Positions 1-5,112 of a stretch of 5,112 bases of DNA are shown here, one piece after another. This DNA comes from Actinomycetota bacterium. GTDB taxonomy: Bacteria; Actinomycetota; Humimicrobiia; Humimicrobiales; Humimicrobiaceae. Both the position numbers and the translations under genes were made by a program. Position 1 is the first letter of the stretch. Each line of letters begins with the position of its first letter. The stretch covers positions 1 through 5,112 of the forward strand of contig PWYO01000145.1 of assembly GCA_003567835.1 (NCBI GenBank), given 5' to 3'. The notes beneath the pieces are model-generated. The model did not search any database, had not been told where the DNA came from, and saw only the letters and a program-made list of their open reading frames with translations.

Positions 1-1521
1 GGCAAACAAGCCCACAAACAGGACATTGCCCCCTTTAAACAGGCTCTTGCGGTTGACCCGCAAAAAGGACGCTGCCCTGGCAAACATCTTGTAGAATACA
101 AACAGGATGAGGATCAGCCCGGTCAGGCCCAATTCAGCAAGGATCTGCAAATAATAATTACCGGTGGTATCCACCACATAATAGCCGATCTGATGTTTCA
201 TAAAATAATTGGGCAGCTCGATGATATAGCCTCCCAGGCCCACCCCGGCCACGGGATGGTCTGAAAACATCTGCCCCGCCTTTTCCCAGTAGATGTAGCG
301 GTAATTGGATATTGACTTCAGGGCTTCGGTAATCCCGTGGTCGCGGTACACCCGCCTGGCCATCTGGTAGGAGGCATTGAGGCTCCGTACCAGGCCGATG
401 TCAGACACAAAGGTGCCTTCCACCCTTTCCAGGTTCAATACCACAAAAGCAGCCGTACCCAGGCCGGCCAGGATGACCGCCACCAGCACCAGGGCCACCA
501 CTTTCTTAAACAAGTTCAAGTTTTTGACAAATGCCTTGAGGGTCTCTTTTCTTTCCAGGATAAACAGGACCGCCAGTACCGCCACCGACAAAAAGATGCC
601 CAAAAAGGCAGCCCGGGAGCCGGAAAAGAGGACCATGGCCACAAACATCAAGGTCAGCCCCAGGAAGGGTATTTTGAAGTAGATCTTTTTGATAAAGATC
701 AAAAAGGCCACAAATACAGGAAACAGGAGTACCGCATAGGCGCCCAGGGCATTGGGGTCGGTAAAGGTGGCATTAAACCGGTTGGCTGCAGCCCAGGACT
801 CTGTATTGCCAAACAAAGGATCAGCAAAATACTGATAAAAGGTGACCAGAATGGCCACCAGGGCAGAGCCCAAAAGCACCATAAAGGATGCCAGTATATC
901 CTTTTTATTGCTTATGGTATTAAAGATCACAAACAAAACCAGGAAAGCGGTAAAATAATTGAAGAAATAATCCAGGGTAATAAACATGGAACCGGTGGCG
1001 CTGAGCTCCTGGGCATTGACCATCAGATTATAGTAATGGTTGGTCATAAAGGGATAAAAATTGGCATGCCTGTAGATAATCAGGAAACTGGAGACCAGAA
1101 TGACCGCAATAAACACCAGCACCGGCTGGGCGATATCCAGGCCGTAGGTAAACCGGTAGCCTTGCCAGGACTCTTTTTGGGCCCTGATATTGTTGACCAG
1201 AAAACCCAAAAACAGGCCGAAAGCGGCCAGCAAGATCACCGGCTCCCTGGGCTGGTCAAGGATTTGGGGCAGCGAATTGAGCAAGGGGACCAAAAACATA
1301 AATGTATACAGCCCCGCCTTTATATGGAACACAGAGATTGCGAACACCACAAAAAACAAGCCACCGGCAATAATGGACAGCAGGCTCCGGCCATCAAGGA
1401 TTTGGCCCTGATACAAAAAAAATGCGGCAAAGAAAAGCATGAACATCAGGTTGATGCCCAGCATGGACAGGATATTCTTTTTTCTTGGTATTAGCGGCTT
1501 GCGTATTTGCATAGTTTTCAT
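1..1521 (-). CDS. O-antigen ligase/polymerase (Wzy/WaaL superfamily) membrane protein, 3' end cut by window edge
   Basis: The frame is open from the ATG at 1521 down to base 1, giving 507 residues without a stop; the C-terminus lies outside the window. The protein starts with a basic cytoplasmic-type N-terminus (RKPLIPRKK, residues 7-15). About eleven hydrophobic segments follow up to residue 362, then a hydrophilic loop of about 90 residues (363-455), then further hydrophobic segments. This is the layout of Wzy_C-type proteins, which join lipid-linked glycans on the outer face of the inner membrane. Matching motifs are R248-FNATFTDPN, SGSR at 300-303 after a membrane segment, DHPVAGVGLGGY at 421-432, and NYYLQILAELGLTGL at 455-469. 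The position where relatives carry the loop histidine (H-N-x-Y-L) is Gly454 here. The start overlaps the upstream glycosyltransferase stop (ATGA), which suggests coupled translation. A second ATG at 1512 is an alternative start. The family call is strong; polymerase versus ligase cannot be decided. Confidence 0.92.
   Translation of the reverse strand, partial: MKTMQIRKPLIPRKKNILSMLGINLMFMLFFAAFFLYQGQILDGRSLLSIIAGGLFFVVFAISVFHIKAGLYTFMFLVPLLNSLPQILDQPREPVILLAAFGLFLGFLVNNIRAQKESWQGYRFTYGLDIAQPVLVFIAVILVSSFLIIYRHANFYPFMTNHYYNLMVNAQELSATGSMFITLDYFFNYFTAFLVLFVIFNTISNKKDILASFMVLLGSALVAILVTFYQYFADPLFGNTESWAAANRFNATFTDPNALGAYAVLLFPVFVAFLIFIKKIYFKIPFLGLTLMFVAMVLFSGSRAAFLGIFLSVAVLAVLFILERKETLKAFVKNLNLFKKVVALVLVAVILAGLGTAAFVVLNLERVEGTFVSDIGLVRSLNASYQMARRVYRDHGITEALKSISNYRYIYWEKAGQMFSDHPVAGVGLGGYIIELPNYFMKHQIGYYVVDTTGNYYLQILAELGLTGLILILFVFYKMFARAASFLRVNRKSLFKGGNVLFVGLFA
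1518..1521 (-). promoter_or_regulatory. ATGA stop/start overlap (translational coupling site)
   Basis: The glycosyltransferase TGA stop (1518-1520) and the ATG of the downstream membrane protein (1519-1521) share an ATGA. The bases just upstream of this ATG show no purine-rich ribosome binding site, so restarting by the terminating ribosome is the simplest way to start the second gene. The overlap is seen directly; coupling is inferred. Confidence 0.7.
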
Positions 1522-2648
1522 TTCAAGCTATTGTAAACTGCCAGGGCTTTGGATGCAATTGTTTCCGGGCCGAATCTTTGAATATTTTGAAGCCCTTTTT
1601 GCACCAGGGCATCCCTTTTTTGGGGATCCGCATACAGGGTCCGGATTGCAGATTTGAGGGCCTCCACATCATGGGGGTCTATGGTAAGCGCCGCATCACC
1701 CACCACCTCCGGCAAGGAAGAGGTAGCCGAAGTTATCACCGGGGTCCCGCAGGCCATGGCCTGCAAAGGGGGCAGCCCGAACCCTTCATAAAAAGAAGGG
1801 TAGGCAAACATCATGGCTTGCCTGTAAAAGTATTTTAATTGTTGTTCAGGGACATAGCCGGTAAACAGGATCCTGTTTTTTTGTTTTCTGTTTTTGCGCT
1901 GGCTTAAGAATTGTTCGATCTCTTCATAGTACCAGCCTTTCTTGCCCACAATGACCAGGTCTGCATCTAGCTCACGATCCAGGTCAGAAAAAGCTTTGAG
2001 CAGGGACAGGATATTTTTCCTGGGCTCGATCATGCCCACAAATAAAATAAAGTCTTTGGCAATCCCCCATTCTTTTAATACAGCTTCTGCCTTCTGCGCA
2101 TCAATACGGGTATTGTAGTATGGGGGGTAGCTTTCATAGGTGACCACGGTCTTTGTTTCCGCATGTTTGAAAAACTTCAGTATATCGGTTTTGGTGTTTT
2201 TGGAGCATGCAAAGATCCGGTCTGCCATCCTGATATAGACAGGGATCATTTTCCTAAACAGCAGCCGCTTGGCAATGGTATATTTTTTGGGAAATAAAAG
2301 GAAGGTCATATCATGGATGGTTACAATAATCTTAAACTTAAGCTTGTACAGGGGGGTGATGATATTGGGGCTGTGCAGTATGTCTATGCCCAGCCGCCTG
2401 AGCTTGAGGGGCAGCAAAAAATACTGCCACATCACCCTGAGGATCCTGCTTTTAAACCGCTGGTGCACAATATGGAAATTGTCCCGGTCAAGATCCAGAA
2501 ACTTTTGCAGGTATTGGCGGTCCCCCAGGATAAAGTACTGGTTATGGGCATCGATTTTGGCCAGCCCGTTGACCAGATTGGTGATATAAAATCCGGTGCC
2601 GGTAATCTCTTCCCTGATAATGGTGCCGTCAATTGCAATATTTGCCAA
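1518..2648 (-). CDS. Family 4-type glycosyltransferase (GT-B fold), TTG start
   Basis: This 376-residue protein has the usual length and layout of retaining GT4 enzymes, which transfer a sugar from a nucleotide-sugar to a lipid-linked acceptor at the cytoplasmic side of the inner membrane. The N-terminal acceptor domain (about 1-180) opens with strand-like NIAIDGT and a GTGFY loop (17-21), and contains IHDM at 111-114. The C-terminal donor domain (about 195-355) shows FVGMIEPRKN (203-212), LVIVGKKG (231-238), FTGYVPEQQL (262-271), YPSFYEGFGLPPL (283-295) and SLPEVVGDAAL (311-321). The EPRKN and EGFGLPP wording resembles the mannosyltransferase-like branch, but the sugar is not predictable. 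The second glutamate of the EX7E motif is Gln296 (E288...Q296). The frame has no ATG upstream: it is open back to a TAG at 2745-2747, and TTG at 2648 places the first strand at the usual N-terminal position. It ends in TGA overlapping the next gene. Family confidence is high; the start is moderate. Confidence 0.93.
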   Translation of the reverse strand: MANIAIDGTIIREEITGTGFYITNLVNGLAKIDAHNQYFILGDRQYLQKFLDLDRDNFHIVHQRFKSRILRVMWQYFLLPLKLRRLGIDILHSPNIITPLYKLKFKIIVTIHDMTFLLFPKKYTIAKRLLFRKMIPVYIRMADRIFACSKNTKTDILKFFKHAETKTVVTYESYPPYYNTRIDAQKAEAVLKEWGIAKDFILFVGMIEPRKNILSLLKAFSDLDRELDADLVIVGKKGWYYEEIEQFLSQRKNRKQKNRILFTGYVPEQQLKYFYRQAMMFAYPSFYEGFGLPPLQAMACGTPVITSATSSLPEVVGDAALTIDPHDVEALKSAIRTLYADPQKRDALVQKGLQNIQRFGPETIASKALAVYNSLK

Positions 2649-2667
2649 CGTATTGCCGCTTTCTCTC
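2646..2667 (-). promoter_or_regulatory. Weak ribosome binding site and TTG start of the 2648 glycosyltransferase
   Basis: On the minus strand, GAGAGAAAG (2667-2659) lies 10 bases before TTG at 2648-2646. It is purine-rich but a poor match to AGGAGG. No ATG or GTG in this frame gives a better start, and the protein alignment to typical family N-termini favours this TTG. Confidence 0.4.
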
Positions 2668-2844
2668 AGGTGATATTGTTTGCCATAGTACCATTTTTGG
2701 CCCGAAATGATAATGCAACCCGGCCATCTTTTATCCCCATGCCGCTATAGACCTGCCATACGAAAACACCCTGGTGGCATGCAACTTCCTTACACAAGAA
2801 AGAAGGGACAAAAACTCTAAACCAATTATTTCCTTCTAGCTGCT
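2649..2844. other. Intergenic stretch without a convincing gene
   Basis: These 196 bp separate the two glycosyltransferase genes. On the minus strand there is a 32-residue ORF from ATG 2727 to a stop at 2629. It is preceded by GGGGA at 6 bases and overlaps the start of the next gene in another frame. A 6-codon ORF also runs from 2686 to 2666. Neither resembles a known protein. No -35/-10 pair or strong terminator with a U-tract was found. A weak inverted repeat is listed separately. Confidence 0.5.
2754..2779. repeat. Short inverted repeat between the glycosyltransferase genes
   Basis: TGCCA at 2754-2758 is matched by TGGCA at 2775-2779, with 16 bases between them. Five base pairs with a 16-base loop is weak. 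It could be an operator half-site pair or part of an mRNA fold, but chance is likely. Confidence 0.2.
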
Positions 2845-4017
2845 TTATGTCTGCCGGCTTCGGAAAACCTCTGCATATTTTTGCAGGGCGTTCTCAGGCA
2901 GAAAATCCCTGGCTTTTCTGATGCAATGGCCGGCCATGCTGCGGACCGCCTCGGGGTCTTTTTGGAGCTGGCGTATTGTTTGCACCAACTGCTCAGGCTG
3001 GCCGGGATCCAACACATAGCCGGTTTTTCCCGGCTCTATGATCTCGGCTATCCCGCCCCTGGCAGAGCCCAGCACCGGCACCCCATAGGCATAGGCTTCA
3101 TAGATGACCCTGGGCAGGGGATCATGCCACAGGGAGGGTACCACCAGCATGTCTATGCGGGCAAATGCTTGATCCGGTTTTTTGTACCCGCAAAAAATAA
3201 TGTTTTCTGCCTTATACTGTTTTTTTAGATCCTGTTCATATGCCTGGTTGATCCCTTTTCCAAACACATGCAATTGGCCAAGGTCCTTTCCCTGGAATGC
3301 CTCAAGCAGCCATTCAATGCCCTTATGCTGGGAGAGTAGCCCCATAAAGCCAAACCGAAGGGGTCCCTTTGGTTTTTTACCACTTCTTATATCCCCGCCA
3401 GGCAAGGCATTATAGATGACCTGTTTTTGGGCATTTGGAAAAAAGCCCGATCGGGTATGTTCCTTTAATATAAAATGGCTGTTACCCACCGCCACATCCA
3501 CATATTTGGAATAACGCCTCCGAAAAGACAAGATACATCTGCACAGCCAGTTTTTCTTCTGGCATACATCCCCTCTTCGGAACAGGGTAACCCGGGGGCA
3601 CAGCAGGGCATAATCCCTTAAGGTATGCACCACGGGTATTTTCTTTTTATGAAAAAACCGCCAGATGCTTACCGAAAATTCGGCCAGGTTATTGGTGTGG
3701 ACCACATCCGGTTTTTCAGCAGCCAGGATCCTGTTTAGTTTTTTCTGTATCCGGAAATTATACAGGCTGACCAGATGCCAGAAGACCTTCAGGTAAGATT
3801 TCTTTTGCTTGGCATAATAGGACCAGTAGACATTGCCGTGGTTTAGATAATAGACTTTGATGCCGTGGACATAGCCGACTTTTTCCTGGTCTGACAGAGT
3901 GGCCACCACCGCCTGGATGTCAAACCGATGCAGGTTTTCGACCAGCACCTGGACCGAGCGCTCTGCACCCCCGATAATATGGGGGTGATACAATGCGTTT
4001 ATGACCAATACTTTCAT
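2845..4017 (-). CDS. Family 4-type glycosyltransferase (GT-B fold) with four-cysteine cluster
   Basis: This complete 390-residue ORF runs from ATG at 4017 to TAA at 2845-2847. The N-terminal domain begins MKVLVINALYHPHIIGGAE, where GGAE (16-19) is the glycine-rich loop typical of GT4 enzymes. It continues with DVVHTNN (104-110) and VVHTLRDY (129-136). A cysteine cluster follows at C140, C152, C159 and C161. The donor domain starts near RFGFMGLLSQHKGIEWLLEA (221-240). It includes LHVFGKG (249-255), ENIIFCGY (271-278), VVPSLWHDPLPRVIYEA (292-308), GVPVLGSARGG (312-322) and EIIEPGKTGYVLDPGQ (325-340). The usual EX7E appears as D299...E307, a form seen in the W-x-D-P-x-P-R-V-x-Y-E-A branch of these enzymes. 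It likely adds one sugar of the glycan repeat at the cytoplasmic membrane face; donor and acceptor are unknown. It sits 121 bp after the upstream membrane protein gene and 196 bp before the next glycosyltransferase, on the same strand. Confidence 0.95.
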   Translation of the reverse strand: MKVLVINALYHPHIIGGAERSVQVLVENLHRFDIQAVVATLSDQEKVGYVHGIKVYYLNHGNVYWSYYAKQKKSYLKVFWHLVSLYNFRIQKKLNRILAAEKPDVVHTNNLAEFSVSIWRFFHKKKIPVVHTLRDYALLCPRVTLFRRGDVCQKKNWLCRCILSFRRRYSKYVDVAVGNSHFILKEHTRSGFFPNAQKQVIYNALPGGDIRSGKKPKGPLRFGFMGLLSQHKGIEWLLEAFQGKDLGQLHVFGKGINQAYEQDLKKQYKAENIIFCGYKKPDQAFARIDMLVVPSLWHDPLPRVIYEAYAYGVPVLGSARGGIAEIIEPGKTGYVLDPGQPEQLVQTIRQLQKDPEAVRSMAGHCIRKARDFLPENALQKYAEVFRSRQT

Positions 4018-4033
4018 GTTTCCTATACCTTTT
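4018..4033 (-). promoter_or_regulatory. Ribosome binding site of the 4017 glycosyltransferase
   Basis: Reading the minus strand, AAAAGG (4033-4028) lies 10 bases before the ATG, and AGGA (4024-4021) lies only 3 bases before it. AAAAGG is at a workable distance and supports ATG 4017 as the start. AGGA is probably too close to be the main site. Confidence 0.5.
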
Positions 4034-4138
4034 ACCTGCTATTTTACGTTCCCCACTTTTTTTGCCCGGCATGCCTTTTAAAAAACCGTGATGGATGGGT
4101 AGACTAGCAAAACCCTTAGCATGAAAGAAGCCTGCAGG
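4018..4138. other. Intergenic stretch between membrane protein and glycosyltransferase genes
   Basis: These 121 bp hold no ORF of note. They contain the palindrome GGCATGCC (4068-4075), a run of seven T on the plus strand (4057-4063) and the ribosome binding site of the downstream gene. TAAAAT occurs on the minus strand (4046-4041), but it is too close to the start codon and lacks a -35 partner, so I do not call a promoter. No ops/JUMPstart-like element was seen. Confidence 0.5.
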
Positions 4139-4140
4139 CT
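4129..4140. repeat. Perfect 12-bp palindrome at a stop codon
   Basis: AGCCTGCAGGCT reads the same on both strands. It overlaps the first two coordinates (4139-4140) of the TAG stop of the membrane protein gene. As RNA it can only form a 4-bp stem with a 4-base loop. The bases after it on the minus strand are TCTTTC, a poor U-tract, so it is at best a weak terminator or a chance restriction-like site. Confidence 0.35.
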
Positions 4141-5112
4141 AGGTTTTGGGCCTGTCTATCTTGTTTTGATGGGCCTGCCAAGCCATCCCTATGGCCAGAG
4201 ACACCAGCATAGACGTAGAAATCATGATGGTGGTGGCAGAAAAATAATTTTCGGTAAACGAGAGCAAAAAAAGCAATATGATTCCGGCCATGGCGCTTAA
4301 AAAGATTTTTTGGGAAAAGTTGTCCCTGGCTGCATAATAGGCTCTGAGCACCAGCTTAAAGCAGAGCACCCAGAACAGCAGCAGCAGGCCCAAACCGATG
4401 ATCCCCGTCTCTGCCAGGAATTGAAGATAGGTATTGTGGGCATGGGAAAAATCAAAATAAAAATTGGGGTTTAAGAAAGCAGCGACAAATCCAGGCCGGC
4501 CGGCAAGGTCTTCGGTAAGCATGACCTGTATATCATTGTATCTGCCAAAGCCGATGCCCAGCAAGGGGCTCTGGGTAAACAGCGCCCAGGCTTTTTCCCA
4601 CAGCCCAAACCGTATGGCTGCCGTACCCCCGGTGTAGAAAACCTGGAGCACCCTTTCATAGGCACCGGTGACCCATAATACAGGAACAGCGGCCACGGCC
4701 AGGCCCAATAGGGACAATAAGACTTTCTTAACCGATCGGAAATACATCCAGAAAACAAAGACCAGAGTACCCCCAAAGGCCACATAGCTTCCCCTGCTTT
4801 TAGTCAAAAACAGGGCCAGCGCGCAGACCAGAAAAATGGCCAGGTAAGCAAACTTGATTTTCTTCCTTTTTTCCTTCAGGAAAAATACCAGTGCGCATAT
4901 GCTGACCAGGGCATACACCGAACCGGTAGCATTGTGTGCATGGTTGAGTCCCACATACATCAGGCCTGCCGTATTATCGAATTTGGTTAAAAAATCCAGA
5001 TAGCCGGTCAGATAAGCAATAAAACCCAGACAGGCAAACCCGGTAAAGGTAAAGAACAGGATTTTGAAATAGTAGCCGGTAACTTTCCGGTAATCAAAAA
5101 AAGGAACAGCCA
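4139..5112 (-). CDS. O-antigen ligase/polymerase (Wzy/WaaL superfamily) membrane protein, 5' end cut by window edge
   Basis: The frame is open from the right edge (first full codon at 5110) to TAG at 4139-4141, giving the last 323 residues. An internal ATG at 4960 is not the likely start, because coding-like, membrane-type sequence continues upstream of it to the edge. In numbering from the first visible codon, hydrophobic segments lie near 14-36, 62-78, 86-102, 107-124, 129-147, 227-255, 268-286 and 288-312. A hydrophilic loop of about 80 residues lies between the fifth and sixth. Family motifs are LNHAHNATG (55-63), LTKSRGSY (102-109), SPLLGIGFGRY (181-191) and, at the end of the loop, SHAHNTYLQFLAETGIIGL (222-240). 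This last motif includes the conserved histidine-asparagine pair and the ExGxxGL signature. The protein is expected to polymerise or ligate undecaprenyl-linked glycan on the outer face of the inner membrane. It is first in the visible gene order and ends in a basic tail, QNKIDRPKT. Confidence 0.92.
   Translation of the reverse strand, partial: AVPFFDYRKVTGYYFKILFFTFTGFACLGFIAYLTGYLDFLTKFDNTAGLMYVGLNHAHNATGSVYALVSICALVFFLKEKRKKIKFAYLAIFLVCALALFLTKSRGSYVAFGGTLVFVFWMYFRSVKKVLLSLLGLAVAAVPVLWVTGAYERVLQVFYTGGTAAIRFGLWEKAWALFTQSPLLGIGFGRYNDIQVMLTEDLAGRPGFVAAFLNPNFYFDFSHAHNTYLQFLAETGIIGLGLLLLFWVLCFKLVLRAYYAARDNFSQKIFLSAMAGIILLFLLSFTENYFSATTIMISTSMLVSLAIGMAWQAHQNKIDRPKT

Noticed and set aside
337..1494. 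Long plus-strand open frame of 385 codons opposite the left membrane protein gene
   Set aside because: Its product is very rich in Gln, His, Lys and Gly with no hydrophobic core or known motif. This is what the reverse strand of a Leu/Phe/Ala-rich membrane protein gives. The minus frame has clear family motifs.
2313..2750. Plus-strand open frame of 145 codons across the second glycosyltransferase start and the gap
   Set aside because: It lies mostly antisense to well-supported glycosyltransferase codons and shows no recognisable domain. It is the usual shadow of a biased coding strand.
2766..2780. Hairpin at CACC/GGTG followed by TTTT on the minus strand as a terminator
   Set aside because: The stem would be only three to four pairs with a two- to four-base loop, and the T run is short.
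2881..3228. Plus-strand open frame of 115 codons opposite the 390-residue glycosyltransferase
   Set aside because: It is fully antisense to the conserved donor domain and has no family motif.
4041..4046. TAAAAT as a -10 box before the 4017 glycosyltransferase
   Set aside because: A transcript from it would begin inside or next to the ribosome site, and no -35 match lies 16-18 bases upstream.
4068..4075. GGCATGCC shared in part with the other intergenic gap (GGCATGC at 2776-2782) as a common regulatory site
   Set aside because: A match of seven bases is short, and the same string also occurs inside the left gene near 1063, so chance explains it.
4471..4785. Minus-strand open frame of 104 codons within the right membrane protein gene
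   Set aside because: It is an out-of-frame overlap of a gene with clear O-antigen ligase motifs, and its Trp/Pro/Cys-rich product looks non-natural.
1..5112. Search for tRNA, rRNA, CRISPR repeats, transposase or IS ends
   Set aside because: No cloverleaf-like segment, regularly spaced repeat, transposase motif or paired terminal repeat was seen on either strand.

Overview
The window is a piece of a surface-polysaccharide (O-antigen, capsule or exopolysaccharide) biosynthesis locus. All four recognisable genes lie on the minus strand, so they are read here from the right edge to the left edge. The organism looks like a Gram-negative bacterium of moderate G+C. Genes are tightly packed, and the two membrane proteins belong to the O-antigen ligase/polymerase superfamily, which is typical of such bacteria. 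I cannot place it further from sequence alone; a Desulfobacterota-type genome is a guess only.

Layout in transcription order: (1) 5112 to 4139, the C-terminal 323 residues of a multi-pass membrane protein of the O-antigen ligase/Wzy superfamily, whose 5' end lies outside the window. (2) A 121-bp gap, with a 12-bp palindrome lying on the stop codon of the first gene. (3) 4017 to 2845, a GT-B fold glycosyltransferase of family 4 type, 390 residues, carrying a four-cysteine cluster. (4) A 197-bp stretch up to the proposed start of the next gene, with no convincing gene. It holds a weak inverted repeat and small out-of-frame ORFs. (5) 2648 to 1518, a second family-4 type glycosyltransferase, 376 residues, apparently starting at TTG. 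(6) 1521 to 1, a second O-antigen ligase/Wzy superfamily membrane protein. It overlaps the preceding stop codon as ATGA and runs off the left edge after 507 residues.

The likely division of labour is as follows. The two cytoplasmic glycosyltransferases add sugars from nucleotide-sugar donors to a lipid-linked repeat unit. The two membrane proteins act on the exported lipid-linked glycan on the outer face of the inner membrane, one plausibly polymerising (Wzy) and the other polymerising or ligating (WaaL-like). Which does which cannot be told from sequence. The left-hand ligase-like protein lacks the histidine that its right-hand neighbour has in the conserved motif of the large external loop. 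This is the most interesting point in the window.

No RNA gene, CRISPR array, mobile element or clear promoter was found. The window is mostly ordinary accessory polysaccharide DNA, and I did not find a clearly new system in it.
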